64,000 nt of DNA. Source: Eustoma russellianum (lineage: Eukaryota > Streptophyta > Magnoliopsida > Gentianales > Gentianaceae). Shown one piece after another: positions 10,965-21,895 of this stretch (position 1 is the first letter of the stretch; every line of letters begins with the position of its first letter). A model generated the notes under the pieces. It had not been told where the DNA came from and ran no database searches. It saw only the letters and a program-made list of their open reading frames with translations. The DNA lies in the NCBI GenBank assembly GCA_036186865.1, contig AP025051.1:20027724-20091723 (forward strand). The letters are read 5' to 3'. Made by a program: the position numbers and the translations under genes.

Positions 10965-13882
10965 TGTTGGATCTGTATAGCACCACTAGAGGGGGGGTGA
11001 ATAGTGGATTAGCGGAAATTACACTATAATTACCTTCAAAAACTTGTTTGAAGACCCCTTTGCCTCTTTAACCTCAGGTTCTGAAAATTCCAGAAACAGT
11101 TCACTACTTTGAACGTTTTGGTTGAACCACTTATACACCTGTGCAAGCTCTCAAACTTGGCAGAGATCAAGTTTAGAATGTTTATAATATGTCATAAAAA
11201 ATTCAGTCAATTCCAAGCAAGTTAGCACGTTCAAATAAGCAAGAGAAGTAAAGTGTGCAATTCTGGCAGTTTCAGGCAGAATGTTAGCTTAACTTCAAAC
11301 AACAATATCTCAAAATCTACCCGTGCTATTTTGATGAATCTTATGTCAAATTAAACCTCAAGATGTCTAGTTTAATTTGATATAAGGCTCACTCCAAGAT
11401 TCGAAGGATAGCCTATTCAAATTGCACAAGTTTGCACACTGGTCAGAATTGTTCACAGAATATAGCAACAATTTTGTGAAGATGATTTGAATATGCTAAA
11501 CACCTTAGAATTTAGTGATTCTTGCGGCTAATGAAAGCTAACACATTGAAGTATAATATATCCAAAATTCATGCAATTCTAAGACTGTTTGCTCGTTCAA
11601 TTATGCATGCCAAGTTAGTGTAACTTTCAGCCAGAAAACAGTAAGTGCAGGAAATAAGTAAAGAACACAAGGAATTATCCTGGTTCGGTCAATGTGACCT
11701 ACTCCAGTCCCAAGAGACACCTTCTCTTGGATTTCACTAAACACCAAACACCAATATCACCTTACAAAGCCAAAGGAAGAAGCTTTTCACCAACTTCTTC
11801 AAGAGGCTGCACCAAAACTGAAAATCAGCACTAGTTTGTTTCACCTTTGCACCTTTGCACCTTTTGCTCACCTCTAAGGAGTAAGCTTTATACACCAGCT
11901 TCTCCCTTACAATATGTCGTTTACAAGGTGTTGAAATGACAAGAAATGAAGAACTATACAATCATAAAGCTTGCTGCAAATGTGTCCTTCAATATAGAAG
12001 AGAAGAAGAGAAGAATGGAGACAAAGAGCTAATTGTCTTGCTTGCTTTCTTGCTCTTTTTCGTTGGATGCATTTACTCTTCATCTTTGGAGCTATTTATA
12101 GCCAAGAGGACAGCCTAAAGGCTCCTTAAAGTAGCCGTTTGGAATGGATGAGAATGGGAGAAAATTCAGCACCTTTTTAGCTACCAAAATTCATCATTTG
12201 ACTTTCAAGATAAATCTGAATTTTTGAATGCTTTGAAATAGTCTTCCAACCTGAACTTTTATCCCATTATAGCCGTTGGAATGAGATGGAAATTGGCTCC
12301 ATTTGACCGTTTAAAAACAGCTCCAATCATCAATATCCATGTGTAAATAACTTGCCATGTATGCAGCTGAATTGGCATGTATTTTGAACAACTTTATCTC
12401 CTCATTTTGAATACCAAATAAACGTTGGAATGGCTCCTCATTTTGAATGTTAAATGACGTTGGAATGCCTAGAAGATAGGCATTGGAGAACAAATTCAAA
12501 GATAGATAGAAACCAGCCTAGCTTTTGAGTTTGAATTGGTCTCCATATAGCCGTTGCATATGCTTCCTTGGTTGAGAGATTTTTGCTTCAACTTTGCTAC
12601 ATTGTAGGACTTGCTTTTTGTCACACAATATAATCTGAACCTTGACCATATATCACACGAAATTTTGCTCCATTTTTGAACCAAAATAGCCGTTGAAAAC
12701 AACTCAAGAATATGCAAGAATAATCATTTGAAATCAGCACCAAAATAGGATTTCTTTTAACTTGCTTTGACTTGTTCAAAATCTGAACATTTGTGCGCCA
12801 ATATCCGTGTGTATCCGTGTGCACACATATAATATATAGTCATTTATGTCTTCAACATGTAGCATAGAATACCATATGAAGAATGCCAAGAATTCCAAGA
12901 AAACCATAGATGTGATAACCATAACATAAGAATTCCAATTGAGATACCATGCTGCCCGTTTCCATAAAAATAGGGCACGTACCATATGTGACATAAACAC
13001 ATATAAACATCATATAAGCAATATATAACATGTTGGAAGATCCATTGGCAAGTGAAAAGACCAGAATACCCCTCAGCACAAAAATAGGAATTTTGTCCTA
13101 GGATGAACCTAGACATGGTGCTGCTCCAGATTCATTTTTGCCATGATGTGACATGACTTATAAATGTGTCATATGATCATATAAATCAGTTGGAAGAAGA
13201 CCAAATAAGAATGAGAAGTCCAAATGGTGAAATTACCAAAATAGCCCTTATATAGGTCAATAAGCTTCCCACCGGGTCAATTCAGTTTTAACCCGTGCCA
13301 AGCATGCCTTTCCTCAGCCAATTAGATTCTAAATTGAATAAGGATCATGTGGGCTTTTGAATGACTCAATTTGGAGTTCATTTGCCCAAGATATGAACCA
13401 AAACCTGCAATAGGATACTAAACCGAACAATTTGCCTTATATTGTAAGTCATGTGACTTCAAGGCTTGGTTAGATCATATTATCAACATGTATTGGCATA
13501 TATATCTTCTAAGATCAGTTTGAACAACATGTATTGGCATATATAATCTAAGATCAGTTTGAACATGTCTTGATTAAGATATGTGATTGAATTGGCCAAG
13601 TTCAATCTCATGATCTTAATCAAACTTGTTCAATCTTGATTCATTCAAGCAATTTCACATTTAGCTCATAAATTCATAAGTTCATGCCTTGCCAAAACAA
13701 TTTCACATTTAAACGTTACACATACATGCTCACATATGCATCTTCCAATCATTCAAACATGATATATCTATTTGCAATCATCACAACAATTACACATATG
13801 CACACATATACATTTTGCACAACAATTACACATATGCACACATATACATTTTGCAATCACTCAAACATAATATATCACAACA
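10965..13882 (-). repeat. Copia-1 left (3') LTR
   Basis: 2918 bp, plus-strand ends 'tgttggatctg' and 'atcacaaca'. It contains a hairpin pair at 11680-11730, a TATA box (minus TATAAATA, 12093-12100), and four TAGCCGTT words upstream of it (12132-12697). Open frames in it are short, recur identically in both LTRs, and look non-coding. Confidence 0.95.
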
Positions 13883-14100
13883 ATCTCCCCCTTTTGATGA
13901 TTTGCAAAATTACCCCACATATGTGTATATTAAGCATTTAAATCAAGTGTGCATCTAAATCAAGTGTTGTAATCTGTGTAATCAAGTAAGCATCTAAATC
14001 AAGTGTAAGCTGCTCCCCCTTAATGTGTTATCTCCCCCTTAACATGATATCTATCTTCCCCTTAACATGATATATACACATTTATTTCTCCCCCTTAATT
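13883..14100 (-). promoter_or_regulatory. Copia-1 polypurine tract array
   Basis: The PPT abutting the LTR reads (minus) AAAAGGGGGAGAT at 13883-13895. Similar GGGGGAG tracts recur near 14014, 14031 and 14088, with a weaker one near 14054. The ~250 bp between the pol stop and the LTR holds only these tracts, with no env-like frame. Confidence 0.75.
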
Positions 14101-14135
14101 TTGTAAATTATGCAAAAGACTGAATGGTGTAGTAG

Positions 14136-16400
14136 TCAGTTGTAAGCAATTAATCCAAGTCTTGCACGTAAAGTCTCAAAGATAGCTTGATTAAGGGGTT
14201 TAGTGAATATATCAGCTACTTGTTGATCAGTTCTAACATGTTCAATGTGTATATGTCCAAGATTAACATGATCACGGAGAAAATGATAACGTACTTCTAT
14301 ATGCTTTGCCTTAGAGTGTAGTACAGGGTTTTTAGACAAATTTATAGCACTTGTACTATCACAATAGATGGGAATATTATTTACTTGTATTTCAAAGTCT
14401 GAAAGTTGTTGTTTAATCCATAATAGTTGAGTACAACATAGACTTAAAGCCATATATTCTGCTTCAGTAGTAGAAAGTGCAACACTAGATTGTTTCTTTG
14501 AAACCCAAGATATCAGTGAGTTTCCTAGAAATTGACATGTTCCACTAGTGCTCTTTCTATCTACTCTACATCCACCATAATCTGCATCTGAATATGCATG
14601 TAGATTTAGACTAGATTGTCTATCATACCATAAGCCTAATGTTGGTGTATGTTGAAGATATCTAAATATTCTTTTTATAGCTTTAAAGTGTGACAACTTA
14701 GGCATACTTTGAAATCTTGCACACATACATACTGCAAACATAATATCAGGTCTACTAGCAGTTAGATATAGCAATGAACCAATCATAGACCTATATAGTT
14801 TTTCATCAAATGCAACACCATTTTCATCTTTGTCTAATTTTGTTGAAGTACACATTGGTGTTGGAGATGGTTTCAAGTTTTCAAAGTTGAATTTCTTTAT
14901 CATATCTCTTATGTATTTGGCTTGATTGATATGTATACCATTTGATGTTTGTTTTATTTGCAAGCCTAAGAAGTAATTTAATTCACCAACCATGGACATT
15001 TCAAACTCAGACTTCATACAATCTTCAAAGTCTTTTACTAAGTTAGGATTAGTTGAACCAAAGATTATGTCATCTACATATATTTGTATTACAAGCAAAT
15101 CTTTGTCTTTCTTTTTCAAGAATAAGGTACTATCTATGGTTCCTCTTTGAAAGTTGTTACTTAGTAAAAAATTGGCAAATCTTTCATACCATGCACGGGG
15201 GGCTTGTTTCAAACCATATAAGGCTTTCTTAAGTTTATATACATGATTAGGGTTCTTTGGATCTTCAAAGCCTGGTGGTTGTTTAACAAAAACTTCTTCT
15301 TGGATATAGCCATTTAAGAATGCACTCTTAACATCCATTTGGAATAATTTGATGTTATTATAACATGCAAAAGCTAATAAGAGGCGTATGGATTCTAATC
15401 TTGCTACGGGGGCAAATGTTTCATCGTAATCAATACCCTCTTCTTGATTATATCCTTGAGCTACAAGTCTTGCCTTATTTCTTACTACAACCCCTTGCTC
15501 ATTCATTTTGTTCCTAAACACCCATTTAGTTCCAATGATTGATTTATCCTCGGGTTTAGGTACTAAATCCCACACATTGTTTCTTTCAAATTGGTTTAAC
15601 TCTTCATGCATTGCATCTATCCAATATGCATCGTTTAAGGCGTCATTCACATTCTTAGGTTCAATTTGGGATATAAGTGCATGCCATTGATCATATTCAT
15701 TAGGATCTATTTGCCTACGTGTTCTAACCCCTTGATTTACATCTCCTATGATAAGTTCTTGAGGATGCTTTTGTTTATCTCTTATTTGCCACCAATTACT
15801 TGGTTGTGCATCTTCAATAGGTTCATGATGTTCAATAGGTTGGTTAGGCACATTTTCTTCATTATGTTCTTGTGTAGGGGGAGTTTGAACTTCATGCATT
15901 TCAAGAGTTTGATTTGGTGTTTCAACTTGATCATGTGTAGGTGGTAGGATAAGTTCATCTTCATCATGAAGTATTTGATCATTTGGTACATAGGTTTCAT
16001 ATTGATTACTTGTTTGGAGATATGCTTTTTCATTGAACTTCACATGTATAGATTCAACTATCTTTCTTGTTTGTGCATTATAACATCTATATGCTTTAGA
16101 GTTCATTGAATATCCCACAAATATATGTTCATCAGACTTAGGATCAAACTTATCTAAGTTATCTTTTGTGTTCAATACAAAGCATTTACAACCAAAGACT
16201 TTTAGATAGTTTACTTTTGGGAGTTGTCCATTTAAGATTTCAAATGGTGTTTTGTTCAATTTCTTTCTTATTGATAGTCTGTTGATCATATAACTTGAAG
16301 TGTTTACAGCTTCAGCCCATAAGAATTTAGGTACTTTGTTTTCTACCATCATTGTTCTTGCTACTTCTTGAATAGTCCTATTCTTTCTTTCAACTACACA
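14136..16400 (-). pseudogene. Copia-1 pol: integrase end, reverse transcriptase, RNase H
   Basis: A 738-residue open stretch (16352 to 14136). It starts in the integrase C-terminal region (F-L-W-A-E-A-V, and the G-Y-S...K-A-Y-R zone typical of copia). It continues through the RT (T-K-W-V-F-R-N-K, Q-M-D-V-K-S-A-F-L-N-G, catalytic Y-V-D-D encoded at 15069-15080) and ends in RNase H (A-D-Y-G-G-C, S-T-T-E-A-E-Y). All RT and RNase H signature residues look present and the frame is uninterrupted. It is separated from the integrase core by a single-base frameshift at about 16397-16402, right at the catalytic-glutamate region. The internal ATG at 16352 is unlikely to be a natural start, because the protein is normally released from a polyprotein. 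Confidence 0.85.
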
Positions 16401-17323
16401 TTAAGTTGAGGAGTTCTTGGTGGGGAGAATTCATGTTTTATACCCTTTTCATTACAGAATTTGATTAATACACTATCTTTAAACTCACCACCTCTATCAC
16501 TCCTTATCTTAATAACATGTGATTCATGTTCATTTTCAAGTTGTCTAATTAGATTAGTTATAGATGATGCACTTTCATCTTTTGAAGCAAGAAACAATGT
16601 CCAAGTATATCTTGAGAAATCATCAACTATTACACATATATAATAACTTCCACCTAAGCTTCTTGTTCTACATGGACCAAATAAGTCTATATGCAAGAGT
16701 TCTAGTATTCTTGATGTTGTGACCTCGGTTTTAGGCTTAAGGGATTCTCTAACATGTTTGCCTTTGATACAAGATTCACATAGTTGAAAATCATTCAAGT
16801 TAAGTTTAGGCAATCCTTTAACAAGACTTTTAGCGTGTAGTTTTTCTAAGGTTGATATACCAATGTGTCCTAAACGTCTATGCCAAAGATTGGGATCAGA
16901 TTCATGTGAAACAAGACATTTTGTGTTACTACTTAGCATATCATCCATGTTAAGCACATATATGTTTCCTTCACGTTTTCCTTTTAACACAACTTGATTG
17001 TTTTTATCCATTATCTTACAAGAAGTGGAGGAGAAGAGAACATTCAAGTTGTTGTCACATAGTTGAAAAACACTTAAAAGCTCAAAGGTTAAGTTACTTA
17101 CAAGTAGGACGTTTTTGATCTCAAACTTGTTTGGATCACCAACCTTGCCTTTGCCAATTATTTGGCCTTGGTTGTTGTCTCCAAAGGTAACTTTGCCACC
17201 TTTTGCAACGTTTTTAAGTGTGCTAAACAAATTTTTGTTGCCCGTCATATGTCTTGAGCAACCACTATCAACTATCCAATTGGTTTTGTTCTTTTCATCT
17301 TCTTTGTTGTTATAACCAGCCAC
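16394..17323 (-). pseudogene. Copia-1 pol: protease, GAG-pre-integrase, integrase core
   Basis: A 309-residue stretch. It opens with the aspartic protease (W-I-V-D-S-G-C-S near residue 17), followed by the pre-integrase H-H-C-C zinc finger (W-H-R-R-L-G-H...C-E-S-C) and the integrase catalytic core with H-I-D-L-F-G-P and R-S-D-R-G-G-E-F. The frame ends just before the third acidic residue because of a one-base loss near 16400, so integrase is split. Between this stretch and gag (17324-17415) there are in-frame stops and frame changes, so gag and pol are not joined here. Whether that gap is damage or a normal recoding zone cannot be told from one copy. Confidence 0.85.
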
Positions 17324-17415
17324 TTGTCTTTCTTTGATGTTATGTACCTACAAATGTAAATAACAACTTAGGTACCCTTTGATTTTGGGTCCTTTCAAGG
17401 TTAGACAAGTTAAGT

Positions 17416-18786
17416 TCATGTTAGTGTACCTTTAGGTACCCAAACTTGAACAACCTTTCTTGGTTTTGAAATGTTAAAATCATGTTGCATATAATGAACA
17501 AATAGTGGATTTTGATACATAGAATATGATGGAAAAGGGGCTGCACATTTATGTCTAGTTGAATAAGCATTGTAAGTTCTATATGCATTTGAATGTTGCC
17601 ATGTATATGAGTTATATCTTGGCCGTGTATAAGCATTGAATTTAGGCCGTGTATACGCAAGATGTTGTGTGTGTCTAGGCCGTGTGTTGTAAACTGATTT
17701 AGGCCGAGAGTATGTCATGTTCTTCACATAAGCATGTTGTTGCATATAAGGCATAACTTGAGCAGATTGCATACTACTTTGTTTAGGCATTCTTGTATAC
17801 ATGTAAGCATGGTTTCTAGGTGTATTTGCCTTCCTATATGTTGATGCATTTTGCAATCTTTGTGATGAAGGTGGTGTGGGCAGAATAGGTTCATTTCTAA
17901 ATGCATTTGGCCTATATTTCATGTTGGTTGAAGATGATACAAATGTTGTTTCCTTAGGTGTGTATTCAGCTTCTTTAACATAGCCAAGACCTTGTTTGTC
18001 ATTTCCATGCTTTTGAGATGCAATAAGAGTGTCTAACATGTTGGAACCATTCTTAAATTGTTCTAAAGATTTGATCAAGTCTAGGTTGCATGCCTTTAAT
18101 GATTCAAATTCAGTTTGTATTTCATGTAATTTAGACTTTAAAACGTTGTAATCAACACATTGCACACATTGCACATTTTCATGTTTGTTCTTAAGTTCCT
18201 TAATCTGATTTTGCATTGAACTAATGGTGTTAGATGATTCAAGTTGAAGAACTTCTAGTTGAGAAGTTAGATTCAAGTTAGACGTCTCCAACTTGTTCTT
18301 CTCCTCAACTATTCTTTTCTTCTCCTTGGATAGCTTCTTATATCTATCATGCAACTTTTCTAATTCATCCAACAATTCATCTTGAGTAAAATCACATTCA
18401 GAGTCAGAATCGAATGTTACCTCATTTGTAGACTTTGAAGCCAAACATGTTTGTGCAACTTCAGGTTCCTCCTCGGATTCGGATGAAGATGTGTCATCCC
18501 AAGTGCTTGAACTTACCTTGAGAGCTTTCTTCCTCCTTTGCATAGGTTCTACTCTAGTTTTTGTCCTTGTCTTTTCATCCATGTCACGGTTTTTGTTCTT
18601 GTTTGGACAATCATATGAGATGTGTCCTTGTTTGCCACATTCATAACACTTGAGTTCTTTATCATACCATTTACCATCTTGTTTGTTAGATTTCACATTG
18701 ATAGGGGCAGCTGATTTTGCTTGTCTTTTAGTTGGTCTTTGTGTGGACATACCTTCTAATTCTATTTTCATGTGTGACTTAGACAT
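17416..18786 (-). pseudogene. Copia-1 gag lacking its N-terminal domains
   Basis: 456 residues. It begins with a short basic leader, then a CCHC zinc knuckle (C-Y-E-C-G-K-Q-G-H-I-S-Y-D-C, about residues 48-61), an S/E-rich acidic stretch, a long coiled coil (about residues 135-215, L-K-E repeats), and a Y/R/N-rich C-terminal tail ending W-V-P-K-G-T. The DUF4219/UBN2 capsid-like region of Copia-2 gag is absent. The phrase E-G-M-S-T-x-R-P, which precedes that region in Copia-2, is joined here directly to the pre-knuckle segment near 18733. Only ~170 bp separate the frame from the PBS. A long coiled-coil gag is typical of Sireviruses. The protein probably cannot assemble particles alone. Confidence 0.8.
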
Positions 18787-18958
18787 GCTTCTTAGTGTGT
18801 GAGAAAACGTTTAAAACACTTATAAGAAGGAAAGAAAGTGTCACCTTGTTGTAGATACCAAATATGAAGAATATAAGACAACCAGAAAATTTCCAGCAAC
18901 TTTGCAACTTGGAGTGTAAACTGTTTTCAGCTCAAATAAGAATATGGTGCTCAACCTT

Positions 18959-18970
18959 GCTCTGATACCA
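18959..18970 (-). promoter_or_regulatory. Copia-1 primer-binding site (tRNA-iMet)
   Basis: Minus strand TGGTATCAGAGC, 2 nt inside the 5' LTR edge at 18973. This shows the right LTR is the 5' LTR. Confidence 0.9.
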
Positions 18971-18972
18971 CT

Positions 18973-21890
18973 TGTTGGATCTGTATAGCACCACTAGAGG
19001 GGGGGTGAATAGTGGATTAGCGGAAATTACACTATAATTACCTTCAAAAACTTGTTTGAAGACCCCTTTGCCTCTTTAACCTCAGGTTCTGAAAATTCCA
19101 GAAACAGTTCACTACTTTGAACGTTTTGGTTGAACCACTTATACACCTGTGCAAGCTCTCAAACTTGGCAGAGATCAAGTTTAGAATGTTTATAATATGT
19201 CATAAAAAATTCAGTCAATTCCAAGCAAGTTAGCACGTTCAAATAAGCAAGAGAAGTAAAGTGTGCAATTCTGGCAGTTTCAGGCAGAATGTTAGCTTAA
19301 CTTCAAACAACAATATCTCAAAATCTACCCGTGCTATTTTGATGAATCTTATGTCAAATTAAACCTCAAGATGTCTAGTTTAATTTGATATAAGGCTCAC
19401 TCCAACATTCGAAGGATAGCCTATTCAAATTGCACAAGTTTGCACACTGGTCAGAATTGTTCACAGAATATAGCAACAATTTTGTGAAGATGATTTGAAT
19501 ATGCTAAACACCTTAGAATTTAGTGATTCTTGCGGCTAATGAAAGCTAACACATTGAAGTATAATATATCCAAAATTCATGCAATTCTAAGACTGTTTGC
19601 TCGTTCAATTATGCATGCCAAGTTAGTGTAACTTTCAGCCAGAAAACAGTAAGTGCAGGAAATAAGTAAAGAACACAAGGAATTATCCTGGTTCGGTCAA
19701 TGTGACCTACTCCAGTCCCAAGAGACACCTTCTCTTGGATTTCACTAAACACCAAACACCAATATCACCTTACAAAGCCAAAGGAAGAAGCTTTTCACCA
19801 ACTTCTTCAAGAGGCTGCACCAAAACTGAAAATCAGCACTAGTTTGTTTCACCTTTGCACCTTTGCACCTTTTGCTCACCTCTAAGGAGTAAGCTTTATA
19901 CACCAGCTTCTCCCTTACAATATGTCGTTTACAAGGTGTTGAAATGACAAGAAATGAAGAACTATACAATCATAAAGCTTGCTGCAAATGTGTCCTTCAA
20001 TATAGAAGAGAAGAAGAGAAGAATGGAGACAAAGAGCTAATTGTCTTGCTTGCTTTCTTGCTCTTTTTCGTTGGATGCATTTACTCTTCATCTTTGGAGC
20101 TATTTATAGCCAAGAGGACAGCCTAAAGGCTCCTTAAAGTAGCCGTTTGGAATGGATGAGAATGGGAGAAAATTCAGCACCTTTTTAGCTACCAAAATTC
20201 ATCATTTGACTTTCAAGATAAATCTGAATTTTTGAATGCTTTGAAATAGTCTTCCAACCTGAACTTTTATCCCATTATAGCCGTTGGAATGAGATGGAAA
20301 TTGGCTCCATTTGACCGTTTAAAAACAGCTCCAATCATCAATATCCATGTGTAAATAACTTGCCATGTATGCAGCTGAATTGGCATGTATTTTGAACAAC
20401 TTTATCTCCTCATTTTGAATACCAAATAAACGTTGGAATGGCTCCTCATTTTGAATGTTAAATGACGTTGGAATGCCTAGAAGATAGGCATTGGAGAACA
20501 AATTCAAAGATAGATAGAAACCAGCCTAGCTTTTGAGTTTGAATTGGTCTCCATATAGCCGTTGCATATGCTTCCTTGGTTGAGAGATTTTTGCTTCAAC
20601 TTTGCTACATTGTAGGACTTGCTTTTTGTCACACAATATAATCTGAACCTTGACCATATATCACACGAAATTTTGCTCCATTTTTGAACCAAAATAGCCG
20701 TTGAAAACAACTCAAGAATATGCAAGAATAATCATTTGAAATCAGCACCAAAATAGGATTTCTTTTAACTTGCTTTGACTTGTTCAAAATCTGAACATTT
20801 GTGCGCCAATATCCGTGTGTATCCGTGTGCACACATATAATATATAGTCATTTATGTCTTCAACATGTAGCATAGAATACCATATGAAGAATGCCAAGAA
20901 TTCCAAGAAAACCATAGATGTGATAACCATAACATAAGAATTCCAATTGAGATACCATGCTGCCCGTTTCCATAAAAATAGGGCACGTACCATATGTGAC
21001 ATAAACACATATAAACATCATATAAGCAATATATAACATGTTGGAAGATCCATTGGCAAGTGAAAAGACCAGAATACCCCTCAGCACAAAAATAGGAATT
21101 TTGTCCTAGGATGAACCTAGACATGGTGCTGCTCCAGATTCATTTTTGCCATGATGTGACATGACTTATAAATGTGTCATATGATCATATAAATCAGTTG
21201 GAAGAAGACCAAATAAGAATGAGAAGTCCAAATGGTGAAATTACCAAAATAGCCCTTATATAGGTCAATAAGCTTCCCACCGGGTCAATTCAGTTTTAAC
21301 CCGTGCCAAGCATGCCTTTCCTCAGCCAATTAGATTCTAAATTGAATAAGGATCATGTGGGCTTTTGAATGACTCAATTTGGAGTTCATTTGCCCAAGAT
21401 ATGAACCAAAACCTGCAATAGGATACTAAACCGAACAATTTGCCTTATATTGTAAGTCATGTGACTTCAAGGCTTGGTTAGATCATATTATCAACATGTA
21501 TTGGCATATATATCTTCTAAGATCAGTTTGAACAACATGTATTGGCATATATAATCTAAGATCAGTTTGAACATGTCTTGATTAAGATATGTGATTGAAT
21601 TGGCCAAGTTCAATCTCATGATCTTAATCAAACTTGTTCAATCTTGATTCATTCAAGCAATTTCACATTTAGCTCATAAATTCATAAGTTCATGCCTTGC
21701 CAAAACAATTTCACATTTAAACGTTACACATACATGCTCACATATGCATCTTCCAATCATTCAAACATGATATATCTATTTGCAATTATCACAACAATTA
21801 CACATATGCACACATATACATTTTGCACAACAATTACACATATGCACACATATACATTTTGCAATCACTCAAACATAATATATCACAACA
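18973..21890 (-). repeat. Copia-1 right (5') LTR
   Basis: 2918 bp, near-identical to the left copy at a constant offset of 8008. As the 5' LTR in minus sense it carries the working promoter. No gene is present. Confidence 0.95.
20101..20108 (-). promoter_or_regulatory. Copia-1 TATA box
   Basis: Minus-strand TATAAATA inside 'gagctatttatagcc'. Upstream in minus sense (20140-20705) lie four TAGCCGTT words; read on the minus strand, one of them gives TCCAACGGCTA, an exact match to the mitosis-specific activator consensus. Confidence 0.6.
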
Positions 21891-21895
21891 CATGA

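Larger units (their letters stand above)
10965..21890 (-). mobile_element. Copia-1: young Sirevirus-like Ty1/copia element nested in the Gyp-1 leader
   Basis: Complete ends: two 2918-bp LTRs (10965-13882 and 18973-21890), TG...CA termini, and a CATGA target duplication (10960-10964 and 21891-21895). Minus-strand order is 5' LTR, PBS, truncated gag, protease, integrase, RT, RNase H, PPT array, 3' LTR. I noted only two LTR substitutions (11398/19406 and 13779/21787). Despite this youth, gag lacks its N-terminal domains and integrase has a frameshift, so the copy was probably mobilised in trans. It is inserted 52 bp after the Gyp-1 PBS. Total length is 10,926 bp. Confidence 0.95.

Noticed and set aside
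11737..13116. Several 60-90-residue frames in the Copia-1 LTR, identical at 19745-21124
   Set aside because: Identity only reflects young duplicated LTRs; no domain, no suitable position in the transcript, overlapping on the same strand.
13896..14135. Possible env-like gene between pol and LTR of Copia-1, as in some Sireviruses
   Set aside because: Only ~250 bp are present, filled with polypurine tracts; no frame with a membrane segment.
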